From Sphingobacterium athyrii (GTDB taxonomy: Bacteria; Bacteroidota; Bacteroidia; Sphingobacteriales; Sphingobacteriaceae), in contig NZ_QCXX01000010.1 of NCBI RefSeq assembly GCF_003071065.1, positions 248,614-312,613 on the forward strand: a stretch of DNA of 64,000 nt. The letters run 5' to 3'. Shown here piece after piece: positions 55,518-63,673 of this stretch. Within the stretch, counting starts at the first letter, position 1. Each line of letters opens with the position of its first letter. A program made the translations under genes and the position numbers. Below the pieces are notes generated by a model. That model saw only the letters and a program-made list of their open reading frames with translations, searched no databases and was not told the origin of the DNA.

Positions 55518-56126
55518 TTAATTAAGATTATGTGTTAAAAGCGAAATCGGTTCTGATTTAGTATATCTATTAATTCTTGAAGAATTATTGATAAGAGGCC
55601 AAATATGGTAGGCCATTGCCCTTGACAGTCTTTGATCAAAATCTTTAGGCAGTATTCTGTCGAGAAACCAATGAGCCGACTCTGTAGGCCATATTCCTCT
55701 TTTTGTCAATGGCAATCCAAATTTCTCTCTTGTTCTAGCAGGTAATAGATTGAGCAAATGTTGGTGTGCATAATAACCATGCTTCGCAGAATAAGGTAAT
55801 AAGTAAATGTTTGCATCCTTATAATTATCTAACCAACTGAACGATTCGGGCATCTCAGCCCTTAGTATTTCTCCTCTCAAATGCCCCGCTTCCCATGCCA
55901 TATTCCATTGAGCTATGTGCCCCTTCATCGCTAATGAATGGATTCCATTGTCATCCGGTTTTATAAATACGAATTCAGGAGGATGTCTTTCAGTGGGATT
56001 AGGGATCAACCTGTAGAAGAATGAGCCAGAAAGGCTTCCACAAACTGGATACTCATTTCGATCAAAAGTCGAAGATTTGGGAAACCACTCCTGCTTTTGG
56101 CTTTGTAGAAATTCTTTTGTTGTCAT
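55518..56126 (-). CDS. Protein of unknown function, in frame with the next ORF
   Basis: This 202-residue soluble protein has no signal or membrane segment. It is rich in aromatic residues (W-F-P-K-S-S-T-F-D-R-N-E-Y, H-G-Y-Y-A-H-Q-H-L-L-N-L-L, W-P-T-E-S-A-H-W-F-L). No family is recognised. Its stop TAA at 55518 is followed in the same frame by another coding stretch to 54924, so the two may once have been a single 400-codon gene. Composition is AT-rich like the toxin cassette beyond it. Confidence 0.55.
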   Translation of the reverse strand: MTTKEFLQSQKQEWFPKSSTFDRNEYPVCGSLSGSFFYRLIPNPTERHPPEFVFIKPDDNGIHSLAMKGHIAQWNMAWEAGHLRGEILRAEMPESFSWLDNYKDANIYLLPYSAKHGYYAHQHLLNLLPARTREKFGLPLTKRGIWPTESAHWFLDRILPKDFDQRLSRAMAYHIWPLINNSSRINRYTKSEPISLLTHNLN

Positions 56127-56745
56127 AATGTTATTTCATTTACATTATATACGGCAATTCCTATTAAGAATGTTCCAGTAACAAAAAATAAAATTAAATA
56201 TTTATTCTTGTCATTAGAAAGAAAGCAAATAGACAATTGGAAATACTATTAAGGTTAAAGCCGGGAAGATTCCAATTATTTACTTGAATATAGTAATTTT
56301 AATTTGGCCTGAAACTAACAATAAACAATATTACATTATCACCACCAAGCACAAGCGAGTAGTTTAGTTTTATCTTTACTTCTTTCTCTGTGATAATATT
56401 TTACTTTCCCAAGGAAAAAGTACTTACCTCCTTTCTTTAGCATTTATTCTATCCTTAAAATTGGTATTGGAGAGAAATCTGTGGAGATCGTTTTTAGTTT
56501 AGAAGTATTGGATATTAAGTTTTGTTTTTTTTTCATCGTGCCAATGGGTATGTTTGTATTGGTCGAAACTTCGTTCGTCGAGTTTATTTGGTTATAAATA
56601 AAATAAGGTTTAGAATTATAAATAATTAGGGAAAGAAGACCTTTTATAATTCGAAATGAAAGTATTTTAGATTGCTACTTTTAATTCCAACATGGTATAA
56701 TTAGGGGATAAATATATCGGTAAAATTATAAAAGAAGAAGGGGAT
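56127..56745. other. AT-rich intergenic region before the cytolysin cassette
   Basis: These 619 bases hold no supported gene or RNA. They look clearly more AT-rich than the DNA left of 54 kb and contain several A/T runs but no obvious repeat, att site or tRNA. They separate a reverse-strand unknown pair from the forward toxin cassette, and probably carry regulatory sites for both. Confidence 0.45.
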
Positions 56746-56753
56746 AAGTTTGG
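56746..56753 (+). promoter_or_regulatory. Candidate -7 box of the cytolysin cassette
   Basis: TAAGTTTG exactly matches the Bacteroidota -7 box TAnnTTTG. Transcription would start near 56760 and give a leader of about 34 bases before the ATG at 56794. No clear -33 TTG was found, so a helper regulator may be needed. Confidence 0.45.
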
Positions 56754-56793
56754 GTATGAATTGTCCAATTTTAAACTTTATATATTACCGATT

Positions 56794-57981
56794 ATGAAAA
56801 AGAAACTAAATTGTATTGCTTTAATAGCATCATTTGTGGTTTTAATCACTTCCTGTTCTAAAGATCTCGTTCCGGGCGGAACAATTGAGCCAAGTTCTGG
56901 ACTTAAAGGTCTTAAAACTTACACTTTTAAACCTACCGAGATAAACCTTTCAAGTTTTGATACGGCAGGAATACAAGGTTTTACAAAAAAAAGTAAACAA
57001 AATTCCCTTACATTCCTCAGAGACAGTATTTGGCCCAACAATACAGGAAAGACCTCTTTCTATGAAACAACAGATATTCCAGCGGTTCTAGAAGAGACGA
57101 GAAGAAAATTATATCTGGGTGCTATTCTAAAGGGGGAGGCGGCAATTGATGTAGACAATGTGAATCCGGTTTTCATACCAGTTGCTTATAGAAACCCGAT
57201 CACCATGTACGCCAATTTCCCTACTGATAGTATCTATAGAACTGTCATTCCTTCTAAAATACAAGATCTTAGTTATCTGCGCGCAGCATTGAGTTCGGCA
57301 GCAGGAAACCAGATCCAATCCTTTACTTACGAACAAAGTCAATTTAGAAAGACCGAGGAACTAAAAAAGTCTTTTGGAGCAAATTTGAATCTTGCTAAAA
57401 TTTTAACTGTTAATTATCTGGATACCCTTGAAAATTCAACTGCTACAACAATTGTAAGGGCTGAATTTACGCAAGAGAACTTTTCCATCGCTATCGAACC
57501 TCCAATTTATGAGCCTTTTCTCAAGAGCAATTTTGACTACTCTATATTCAATGGAATCAGACCTGTAATTGTCAGTTCGGTAACTTATGGAAGAAAGGGG
57601 ATTTTTATCATGGAGTCAGATTCCTCTTACACCGCGGTCAAAAAAACACTTAATGTCGCGCTAACATTATCCGCAGAAATGTTAAACGTCTCGTCGACTG
57701 ACAGTCTAGGTCCAGCCTTTTCAGCAGCATTGAACTTGCGACTAACTAATGCGCAGAAAACTATAATAAATAATTCGCGGATGAAAGTGTATATTATCGG
57801 AGCTGATGGAAAGAGTATCGTTAAGGCAATAACAACCGGTCTAACAGGTTTTGCAGAGGTTTTGGCTGGAAATGGTGGTTTTACAAAAGATAGTCCAGGG
57901 GATATTCTTTATTACTCTTTAAATTATCTCGATGATTTTGCCACCTTTAGGAATCAGTTCAAGATTAATATTGCCAATTAG
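56794..57981 (+). CDS. CDC-like pore-forming lipoprotein, short form 1
   Basis: This 395-residue lipoprotein has a lipobox L-I-T-S-C with Cys21. From about residue 75 on it follows the cholesterol-dependent cytolysin (CDC) fold: L-G-A-I-L-K-G (108-114, CDC Y-P-G-A-L-L), N-P-I-T-M-Y-A (134-140), V-S-S-V-T-Y-G-R (260-267, CDC I-S-S-V-A-Y-G-R), V-Y-I-I-G-A-D-G (332-339, CDC V-I-L-G-G-D), and S-P-G-D-I-L-Y-Y-S-L-N-Y-L (367-379). It ends where CDC domain 3 ends, so the cholesterol-binding domain 4 is absent. It is gene 1 of the cassette, and shares L-R-D-S-x-W-x-N-x-T-G near residue 75 with gene 2. The likely role is a subunit of a membrane pore. Confidence 0.82.
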   Translation: MKKKLNCIALIASFVVLITSCSKDLVPGGTIEPSSGLKGLKTYTFKPTEINLSSFDTAGIQGFTKKSKQNSLTFLRDSIWPNNTGKTSFYETTDIPAVLEETRRKLYLGAILKGEAAIDVDNVNPVFIPVAYRNPITMYANFPTDSIYRTVIPSKIQDLSYLRAALSSAAGNQIQSFTYEQSQFRKTEELKKSFGANLNLAKILTVNYLDTLENSTATTIVRAEFTQENFSIAIEPPIYEPFLKSNFDYSIFNGIRPVIVSSVTYGRKGIFIMESDSSYTAVKKTLNVALTLSAEMLNVSSTDSLGPAFSAALNLRLTNAQKTIINNSRMKVYIIGADGKSIVKAITTGLTGFAEVLAGNGGFTKDSPGDILYYSLNYLDDFATFRNQFKINIAN

Positions 57982-58002
57982 GTCATTTCAATTTTATTTG
58001 GT

Positions 58003-59157
58003 ATGAGAGTCAAAATAATCATAGCCATTTTTTTCCTCCTTTCATTTATAGGATGTAAAAAGGAAGAAATTCAAAACCCATCGCCTGCTGAAAAAGGCGA
58101 TGGGAAACTGCTCTCGGAATATTTTAGTAAACTTCGTATTGCACCCTTGGATATTGTTGATCTGAGGAATAAAAATAAAGACATCAAAACAGTATTTGAC
58201 CGCAAAAAAACTGCTGGAATGATACATCTTCGGGATAGTGTATGGACAAATGGGACGGGAACAAGCTCATTTTATGAATCTGATGAGATGGTCGTAACAC
58301 CGGGGAATCTAAGTTATATTTATCCCGGCTCACTTTTAAAGGCTGCGTCAATAGCATCCGACCAATTTGAGACCTTTTCTGGTTATCAAACTGCGCCAAT
58401 CAGTGTCCAGTTGTCATTTCCTTCCAGTTTATCAATAGGAACTCTCTCCGTCCCAAGTCTATCCAATAGCCGGATATTTTTACGAAATGCTCTTTTGGCC
58501 CCAGGTTTTTCAGGTAATACGATACTTAATTACTCAGACTATTTTGCCGCATTTTCAAAATATGAGGAAGTGAAATATGCTTTTGGCTATAATGTAAATC
58601 AGCATAAGCTATTTTCTTCGACTAATACAAATTTTGATTCCTATTCAAGCGGAACCTACTACTCCACTAAATTCATGGCCAGTTACACAGTAGAGAATTT
58701 TACCTATTCGATGTCTGATCCTGCTGCTAATGAGCTGATTGATATGGCTTCTATTCCCGCCAATGCTTTTGATGGAATTTCTCCGGTATATATTAATTCC
58801 GTAACTTATGGTAGGTTTGGATTATTAGTGCTTGAATCTAACAACAATAGCTCCGAAATGAGAAGTGCTTTTCAGAAGATGGTGAAGAAGATCCTTAAAA
58901 AGACTACAGAATCCTATACTCAGGAAGAAACAAATCTTTTTGCAAGTTGTCGTATAACGATCTATCTTTTGGGAAGTACTATCGGGAATAATGTGATACA
59001 ACTATTGATAAATCCAAGTCCTGATGGTGTATCTGATTTTATCGCGCAGAACGTAGGTACATTTACGGCGAGTGATCCAGGTGTGCCGATTTACTATACT
59101 GCAAAATATCTAAAAGATAACTCGCCATTTAAAACGACGTTTAGAATTGACCATTAA
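58003..59157 (+). CDS. CDC-like pore-forming lipoprotein, short form 2
   Basis: This 384-residue lipoprotein (S-F-I-G-C, Cys18) is clearly of the CDC superfamily: Y-P-G-S-L-L-K-A (107-114), P-V-Y-I-N-S-V-T-Y-G-R (261-271), and P-G-V-P-I-Y-Y-T-A-K-Y-L-K-D-N (359-373), which tracks the canonical P-G-L-P-I-S-Y-T-x-S-F-L-R-D-N almost residue for residue. It ends 11 residues after that, so domain 4 and the undecapeptide are missing. Start 21 bases after gene 1. It shares an N-terminal block (L-R-D-S-V-W-T-N-G-T-G-T-S-S-F-Y-E) with gene 1, so they are tandem paralogues. It is presumed to form mixed rings with the long form. Confidence 0.85.
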   Translation: MRVKIIIAIFFLLSFIGCKKEEIQNPSPAEKGDGKLLSEYFSKLRIAPLDIVDLRNKNKDIKTVFDRKKTAGMIHLRDSVWTNGTGTSSFYESDEMVVTPGNLSYIYPGSLLKAASIASDQFETFSGYQTAPISVQLSFPSSLSIGTLSVPSLSNSRIFLRNALLAPGFSGNTILNYSDYFAAFSKYEEVKYAFGYNVNQHKLFSSTNTNFDSYSSGTYYSTKFMASYTVENFTYSMSDPAANELIDMASIPANAFDGISPVYINSVTYGRFGLLVLESNNNSSEMRSAFQKMVKKILKKTTESYTQEETNLFASCRITIYLLGSTIGNNVIQLLINPSPDGVSDFIAQNVGTFTASDPGVPIYYTAKYLKDNSPFKTTFRIDH

Positions 59158-59166
59158 ATATATTTT

Positions 59167-60150
59167 ATGATGATGAATACAGCATATAGACAAAAGAGTT
59201 TAGGGATTTTAAGTGTATGTTTACTAATGGCATGCTTCTTATTCTCATGTAAAAAAGATACGCCAGATGTTCCTGAGAAGAAAAACGAAAAATGGAGAAC
59301 GGAAGCTAAAACCGATAGTTTGGGGAACCAATACTATGTGGTAAATACGATGGACAATACTTTAGAGATCAGGGTCAATAATAAAGACGGGAAGACCATT
59401 TTTTCAGAGGTTTGCCCGACTATAGAAGCAAGTGAGATCCCTGAAAGTTCAGGAAAGCTTTTTATCTTTCTCGTTGCACCCAGTAAATATATCAATGCCA
59501 ATCATGCCACGCTTTCATTAAGGATTGTGCTTGATAACCTAGATATACAAGAAAAACATATTCAGCTTCTGGCGAATATAGATCTTGACAGCAAGAAATT
59601 TTATACCAAAAAGTATAAAGTTGAAGAACCCTTAGACTGGACTTATAAAGTTCTGGACAATCAATTAGTTCAATGGTATGGAAATGGCTTATTAGTAAGA
59701 GAAGGTACTGAAAAAGATCTTAACAGAGGCGGAGGTAATATGGGGCTCGGACAACGGGGAACGCAGTTGGTCTGTTATGAACGTGATTTTTCCATTCGCT
59801 ATACGAAGGATATAGATGCATCTGATGCTTACTATCCTTCTGGTAATTTATGGAATATCCCGATTAACAACTATGAATATATGCTGTTCTTAAATGACGG
59901 TTACGTGGGTAGGATGCAAATTGTCACCAGTGTAGAGGATAAGTGGGCAGGAAAGAAGGTTGTGATTTGGCGAGATAACCTAAAGGAGACAAATAATATT
60001 CCGGCAGACTATTCTATAAAAATTACTGATTATAATGTTCAGAATAATGTGGTAAGCGCTAGCTATAATATCTATGATGAAAAAGGTCAGCTAAAAGAGA
60101 AAAGGATCCGAAAATGGTCAATAGGTAATGGAATGCCGTTAGGTAGTTAA
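59167..60150 (+). CDS. Lipoprotein of unknown function inside the cytolysin cassette
   Basis: This 327-residue protein has a lipoprotein signal (F-L-F-S-C, Cys28). The mature part appears to be almost all beta strands. The last ~170 residues include a G-N-M-G-L-G-Q-R-G stretch and aromatic-rich strands (W-N-I-P-I-N-N-Y-E-Y-M-L-F-L). I recognise no family and no CDC motif. It lies 9 bases after the second short cytolysin and before the long one. By position it may be an immunity lipoprotein that protects the producer, a receptor, or an assembly factor. All three are inference. Confidence 0.65.
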   Translation: MMMNTAYRQKSLGILSVCLLMACFLFSCKKDTPDVPEKKNEKWRTEAKTDSLGNQYYVVNTMDNTLEIRVNNKDGKTIFSEVCPTIEASEIPESSGKLFIFLVAPSKYINANHATLSLRIVLDNLDIQEKHIQLLANIDLDSKKFYTKKYKVEEPLDWTYKVLDNQLVQWYGNGLLVREGTEKDLNRGGGNMGLGQRGTQLVCYERDFSIRYTKDIDASDAYYPSGNLWNIPINNYEYMLFLNDGYVGRMQIVTSVEDKWAGKKVVIWRDNLKETNNIPADYSIKITDYNVQNNVVSASYNIYDEKGQLKEKRIRKWSIGNGMPLGS

Positions 60151-60274
60151 TATCCAAATGAATTAAATTTAAAGCTTGACGTAAAGTTCTAGATAAAGTA
60201 ATTACACTTTTTTTAACCAATTAGCATCATGTTTCCTGATGTCAGGGAGACCTATGCTTATAAAATCTTAAAAT

Positions 60275-61996
60275 ATGAAAAGGAGAATTAATTATTTCTT
60301 GAAAGGTATCATTAAATATGTTCCTTTGGTGCTGATGATAATCTTCGCCATCAGTTGTTCGAAACTGGATTCCGATTTTAACAATGGCAACGGTAAACAA
60401 GCTCTTGATAAACTACGAATACCGAAGATCCAAGGTTTTACTGTCGGTTCAAAATCTAACCCGGAAAATAATGTGTCTGGCAAAAGATCAGCAGGAGGGA
60501 AAAGAGCAGACTTAACTACACCGCCAGATGAAGATAATCCTTTTAAACCTAAAGCAGGTTCGGGTGGCTACAAAGACGGACCCGGGATCATTGTTAATGG
60601 TAGTAATGCTCCAACCCCTGATCCAAATAAATTATATTTCTATCAGAAATATAAATCCCAGATGTTCACTATTTCAGATCAATCTATGGGACTTAATATT
60701 TATCCGGGCGCCATTCTAAGGGGACAGAGCATTGAAGGTATTTTTTCCCCACAGATGCTAACAGGGATTTCCAATAATATCCGCCCGATTACCATATCTA
60801 CTTCTATGCCAGTTTCTGGTTCCGCAGTTGCCCGAACCAGTCTTCCCCGTCCAACTTCTCAAGCGGCATTATACAATGCGGCACTGACAGATTTAGAGAA
60901 TACTAATCCCGGTGAAGTCGGCGCTGCGTCTTTGATAGTAGAAATGGATACTTTTCGTGTATATGAGGAATTGAAAACTATTTATGGATTTAATAAAGGA
61001 ATAGATGCGTTTTTAGTTAACACCAATACAACGCAGCAAGGGGAGAACCATCTTATTGCTTCAACATCGGCAATTAAGATTAAATTTTTCCAGCACAATT
61101 TTACAATAGACATGGATGTGCCACAAAATAATACTCAACTATTTGATCCTACAGGTCTGGATATGCAGGCCATTACTGGAGGGGTAACTCCGGTCTATGT
61201 AAAAAGTGTGACCTATGGTCGCATGGGTATAATGGTAATCGAATCTTCCTATAGTTCAACTAAACTGTATAATGCTGTATATAAACAGCTCGGAATATTA
61301 AAAAATCTGATTGGAATCGGTACCTCATTAACTAATGAAGAGAAAGATATAATAAATTCAGCAACGATAAAAGTTAAATATACGGGGATCGGCACGGATA
61401 CTTCTCCTGCTGTAGCTGTTGCTGGATTAAATGGTTTTATTCAAGTATTAAGTGCTAATACAACGTATTCCAAGGCAAGTCCTGGAGTGCCTATTGCCTT
61501 TCAACTTGCTTACTTGAACAGTGGGAACGGATTGGTCGAAGCGCCTTTTCAGATTAACTATGGGCCTTTTGAAAAACCTTATGTCCGAATTGAATATAAA
61601 AATAGCAGTTGGGAAGCTAATTCATCCTCAAACCCAAAGTATACAGATTCCGATATTTATATGAGCTTTTATCAAGATCCAGCTGCAACAATCCCTTATA
61701 AAGATGTTCCTATTTTTGTAACATATAAATATGAAAGGAGTTTTGGTTCGAAAAGTACCTATAATTGGGCGGGGTCTTGGAGTACGTCTAAACGAACGGA
61801 TGATTTGGTTCTAAAATATCCGACGGCGAATCAGCGAATCGAAAATAAAAAAGTATTCTATTATGTTAAATATGGGTCTGATGCTACAACTTCAAGAGAT
61901 TATACACATTTTGATATGGTAGCAAGTGAAAATTATCGTATTCTTTCTAAAGTCTACGATCATTACAATGCTATGAGGTCTGATGAGAGTTATTAG
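60275..61996 (+). CDS. CDC-like pore-forming lipoprotein, long form with C-terminal domain
   Basis: This 573-residue lipoprotein (A-I-S-C, Cys28) has a flexible G/K/P-rich stretch (about 52-118, containing basic runs such as G-K-R-S-A-G-G-K-R) before the cytolysin fold. CDC landmarks are Y-P-G-A-I-L (143-148), P-V-Y-V-K-S-V-T-Y-G-R (306-316) and S-P-G-V-P-I-A-F-Q (402-410). Unlike the short forms it continues for about 140 residues (433-573) in the place of CDC domain 4, beginning Y-V-R-I-E-Y-K-N-S-S-W. The tryptophan-rich undecapeptide that binds cholesterol is absent. This domain probably sets target recognition. The basic linker is a possible protease site. Confidence 0.83.
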   Translation: MKRRINYFLKGIIKYVPLVLMIIFAISCSKLDSDFNNGNGKQALDKLRIPKIQGFTVGSKSNPENNVSGKRSAGGKRADLTTPPDEDNPFKPKAGSGGYKDGPGIIVNGSNAPTPDPNKLYFYQKYKSQMFTISDQSMGLNIYPGAILRGQSIEGIFSPQMLTGISNNIRPITISTSMPVSGSAVARTSLPRPTSQAALYNAALTDLENTNPGEVGAASLIVEMDTFRVYEELKTIYGFNKGIDAFLVNTNTTQQGENHLIASTSAIKIKFFQHNFTIDMDVPQNNTQLFDPTGLDMQAITGGVTPVYVKSVTYGRMGIMVIESSYSSTKLYNAVYKQLGILKNLIGIGTSLTNEEKDIINSATIKVKYTGIGTDTSPAVAVAGLNGFIQVLSANTTYSKASPGVPIAFQLAYLNSGNGLVEAPFQINYGPFEKPYVRIEYKNSSWEANSSSNPKYTDSDIYMSFYQDPAATIPYKDVPIFVTYKYERSFGSKSTYNWAGSWSTSKRTDDLVLKYPTANQRIENKKVFYYVKYGSDATTSRDYTHFDMVASENYRILSKVYDHYNAMRSDESY

Positions 61997-61998
61997 TG

Positions 61999-63534
61999 AT
62001 GACTAGAATACAATATATATTTATATTAATTGCCATTTTTAGTGTGATGCAATCTTGTACTAAAAAGAATGATGATATACCTCAAGTATCTAAAGAGCAA
62101 AAAAGAATAATTGAAAATTTGGATTCTATTTTTCTTCTCGCAAAAGGGGTATATCTATGGAACGATCAACTTCCTTCGGTTGATCGTTTCAACCCCTTGC
62201 GGTTTTATAATCCGGGTCTGAGTGAGTTTCGGTGTTATGAAAATGAAATATTTGAAATAACACAATTTGCGAAAGATGTGGAAACAGGAGCGCTCTATGA
62301 ACAGAATCTATTAGATCTGAATAGACCTAAATATTCCGGTATTGTATTCAGAGAATTACAAGAAAGAGAACCTCAGAATGTTTATAATGTAAGTAATACG
62401 TTTGGTCTTTCCGTAGTGATTAGAAATAATATTCTCCGTTTATTGTATGTTGATCCCAATTCACCAGCAGGTAAAGCAGGGCTCAGGCGTGGTATGCAAA
62501 TTTTATCCATAAATGGAGAACATGTGTTAGCAGAAGATTCATTTCTAGAGCAATGGAAAAAATCACTTTCCATGTCGTTCATTAAGTTAGAAGTGACAGA
62601 GGATGGTATAAAAAAGCGTGAAGTGCGTTTAAATGCAGCTTCGTATGAAATAAATCCGGTGGTAAAGCAAAATATATTGAGAAATGGAGAAAGGAAAATC
62701 GGTTATTTTGCATTAAATAGTTTCACCCCAATTCAAAACGCACGGAAATATCTTACACCAATTTTTCTTTCCTTTTCACAGGAAAAAATTAACGAACTAA
62801 TTATTGACCTTCGGTACAATCAGGGGGGATATCAGGTAACGGCCGATTATATCGCAAATGCGGTTGTACCTATATCTACTAATGGCAAGATTATGTATAC
62901 TGAACATTACAACAGGCAAATGCAGGGTGGGAATTCAAAAGTATTAGAAAACTACAAATTGTATGATGAATATAATCGGCCTGTTATCATTAATGGTAAA
63001 GAGATAAGTCTTTATGATATTGATTATAGCGTGGAAGCCAATACAACGTATTTTCATAAAGATGAAGGGTTGACGGATTTAAAAAAAGTTTACTTTATAG
63101 TGAGCAACAAAACTGCATCTGCAAGTGAGTTACTGATCAATATTTTAAAACCGTATATGGATGTTCAGGTCATAGGCGTATCAGAGGATAACCTTTCTGC
63201 TGTATATACTTACGGAAAGCCAGTTGGATCATTTGGAATTCCAATGGATCAATTTGACCTGTATTTAGGGATGTATGAACTCAAAAATGCCAATAGGGAA
63301 AACAACTATTTCAAAGGTATCAAAGCTGATATCTCCTTGAATGACGATACAGATACTGACTTTGGAATGCAATATGACCCAGCTATTGCTTGGATTCTGG
63401 GAATGGAAAAGAAAAGAATGGAACTAAAGGCTAGTAGTAAAATAAGGAAGGATAGATATTCATTTTATTTTAATACTGATCGGTTAATAGGGAATATAAA
63501 AAATAGAAGCGAGTTAAAAATTAAGATGAAATAG
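61999..63534 (+). CDS. S41 family (C-terminal processing) serine protease, lipoprotein with PDZ domain
   Basis: This 511-residue lipoprotein (V-M-Q-S-C, Cys20) follows the long cytolysin gene with only 2 bases between stop and start, so it is cotranslated. A PDZ domain lies near 130-215 (D-P-N-S-P-A-G-K-A-G-L-R-R-G). The S41 catalytic core follows: D-L-R-Y-N-Q-G-G (270-277), the nucleophile in T-A-S-A-S-E (Ser374), and the general-base lysine in T-Y-G-K-P-V-G (Lys407). All key residues are present, so it should be active on the outside of the inner or outer membrane. Within a toxin cassette it could cut a cytolysin to activate it. A GTG at 61996 is an alternative start. Confidence 0.88.
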   Translation: MTRIQYIFILIAIFSVMQSCTKKNDDIPQVSKEQKRIIENLDSIFLLAKGVYLWNDQLPSVDRFNPLRFYNPGLSEFRCYENEIFEITQFAKDVETGALYEQNLLDLNRPKYSGIVFRELQEREPQNVYNVSNTFGLSVVIRNNILRLLYVDPNSPAGKAGLRRGMQILSINGEHVLAEDSFLEQWKKSLSMSFIKLEVTEDGIKKREVRLNAASYEINPVVKQNILRNGERKIGYFALNSFTPIQNARKYLTPIFLSFSQEKINELIIDLRYNQGGYQVTADYIANAVVPISTNGKIMYTEHYNRQMQGGNSKVLENYKLYDEYNRPVIINGKEISLYDIDYSVEANTTYFHKDEGLTDLKKVYFIVSNKTASASELLINILKPYMDVQVIGVSEDNLSAVYTYGKPVGSFGIPMDQFDLYLGMYELKNANRENNYFKGIKADISLNDDTDTDFGMQYDPAIAWILGMEKKRMELKASSKIRKDRYSFYFNTDRLIGNIKNRSELKIKMK

Positions 63535-63616
63535 AGCCGGGGAATTTTCATGCCGAAAGTTAATTACGACAACTGATTTCCGTTTCATTTGTAAGAATAA
63601 CTGAATAATTAATATA

Positions 63617-63656
63617 AAAAAACACTGTTAGATTAGCCTAACAGTGTTTTTTTTGT
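63617..63656. terminator. Strong bidirectional terminator at the end of the cassette
   Basis: An 11-bp perfect stem (63621-63631 with 63638-63648, AACACTGTTAG/CTAACAGTGTT) has a 6-base loop, an A-run to the left and a T-run to the right. It closes the cytolysin cassette and the convergent reverse-strand gene. Confidence 0.9.
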
Positions 63657-63673
63657 CAATATAATGAGTTGAA

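Noticed and set aside
56794..61996. Search for the canonical CDC undecapeptide and the Thr-Leu cholesterol motif
   Set aside because: Neither is present in any of the three proteins, so they were not called classical cholesterol-dependent cytolysins.
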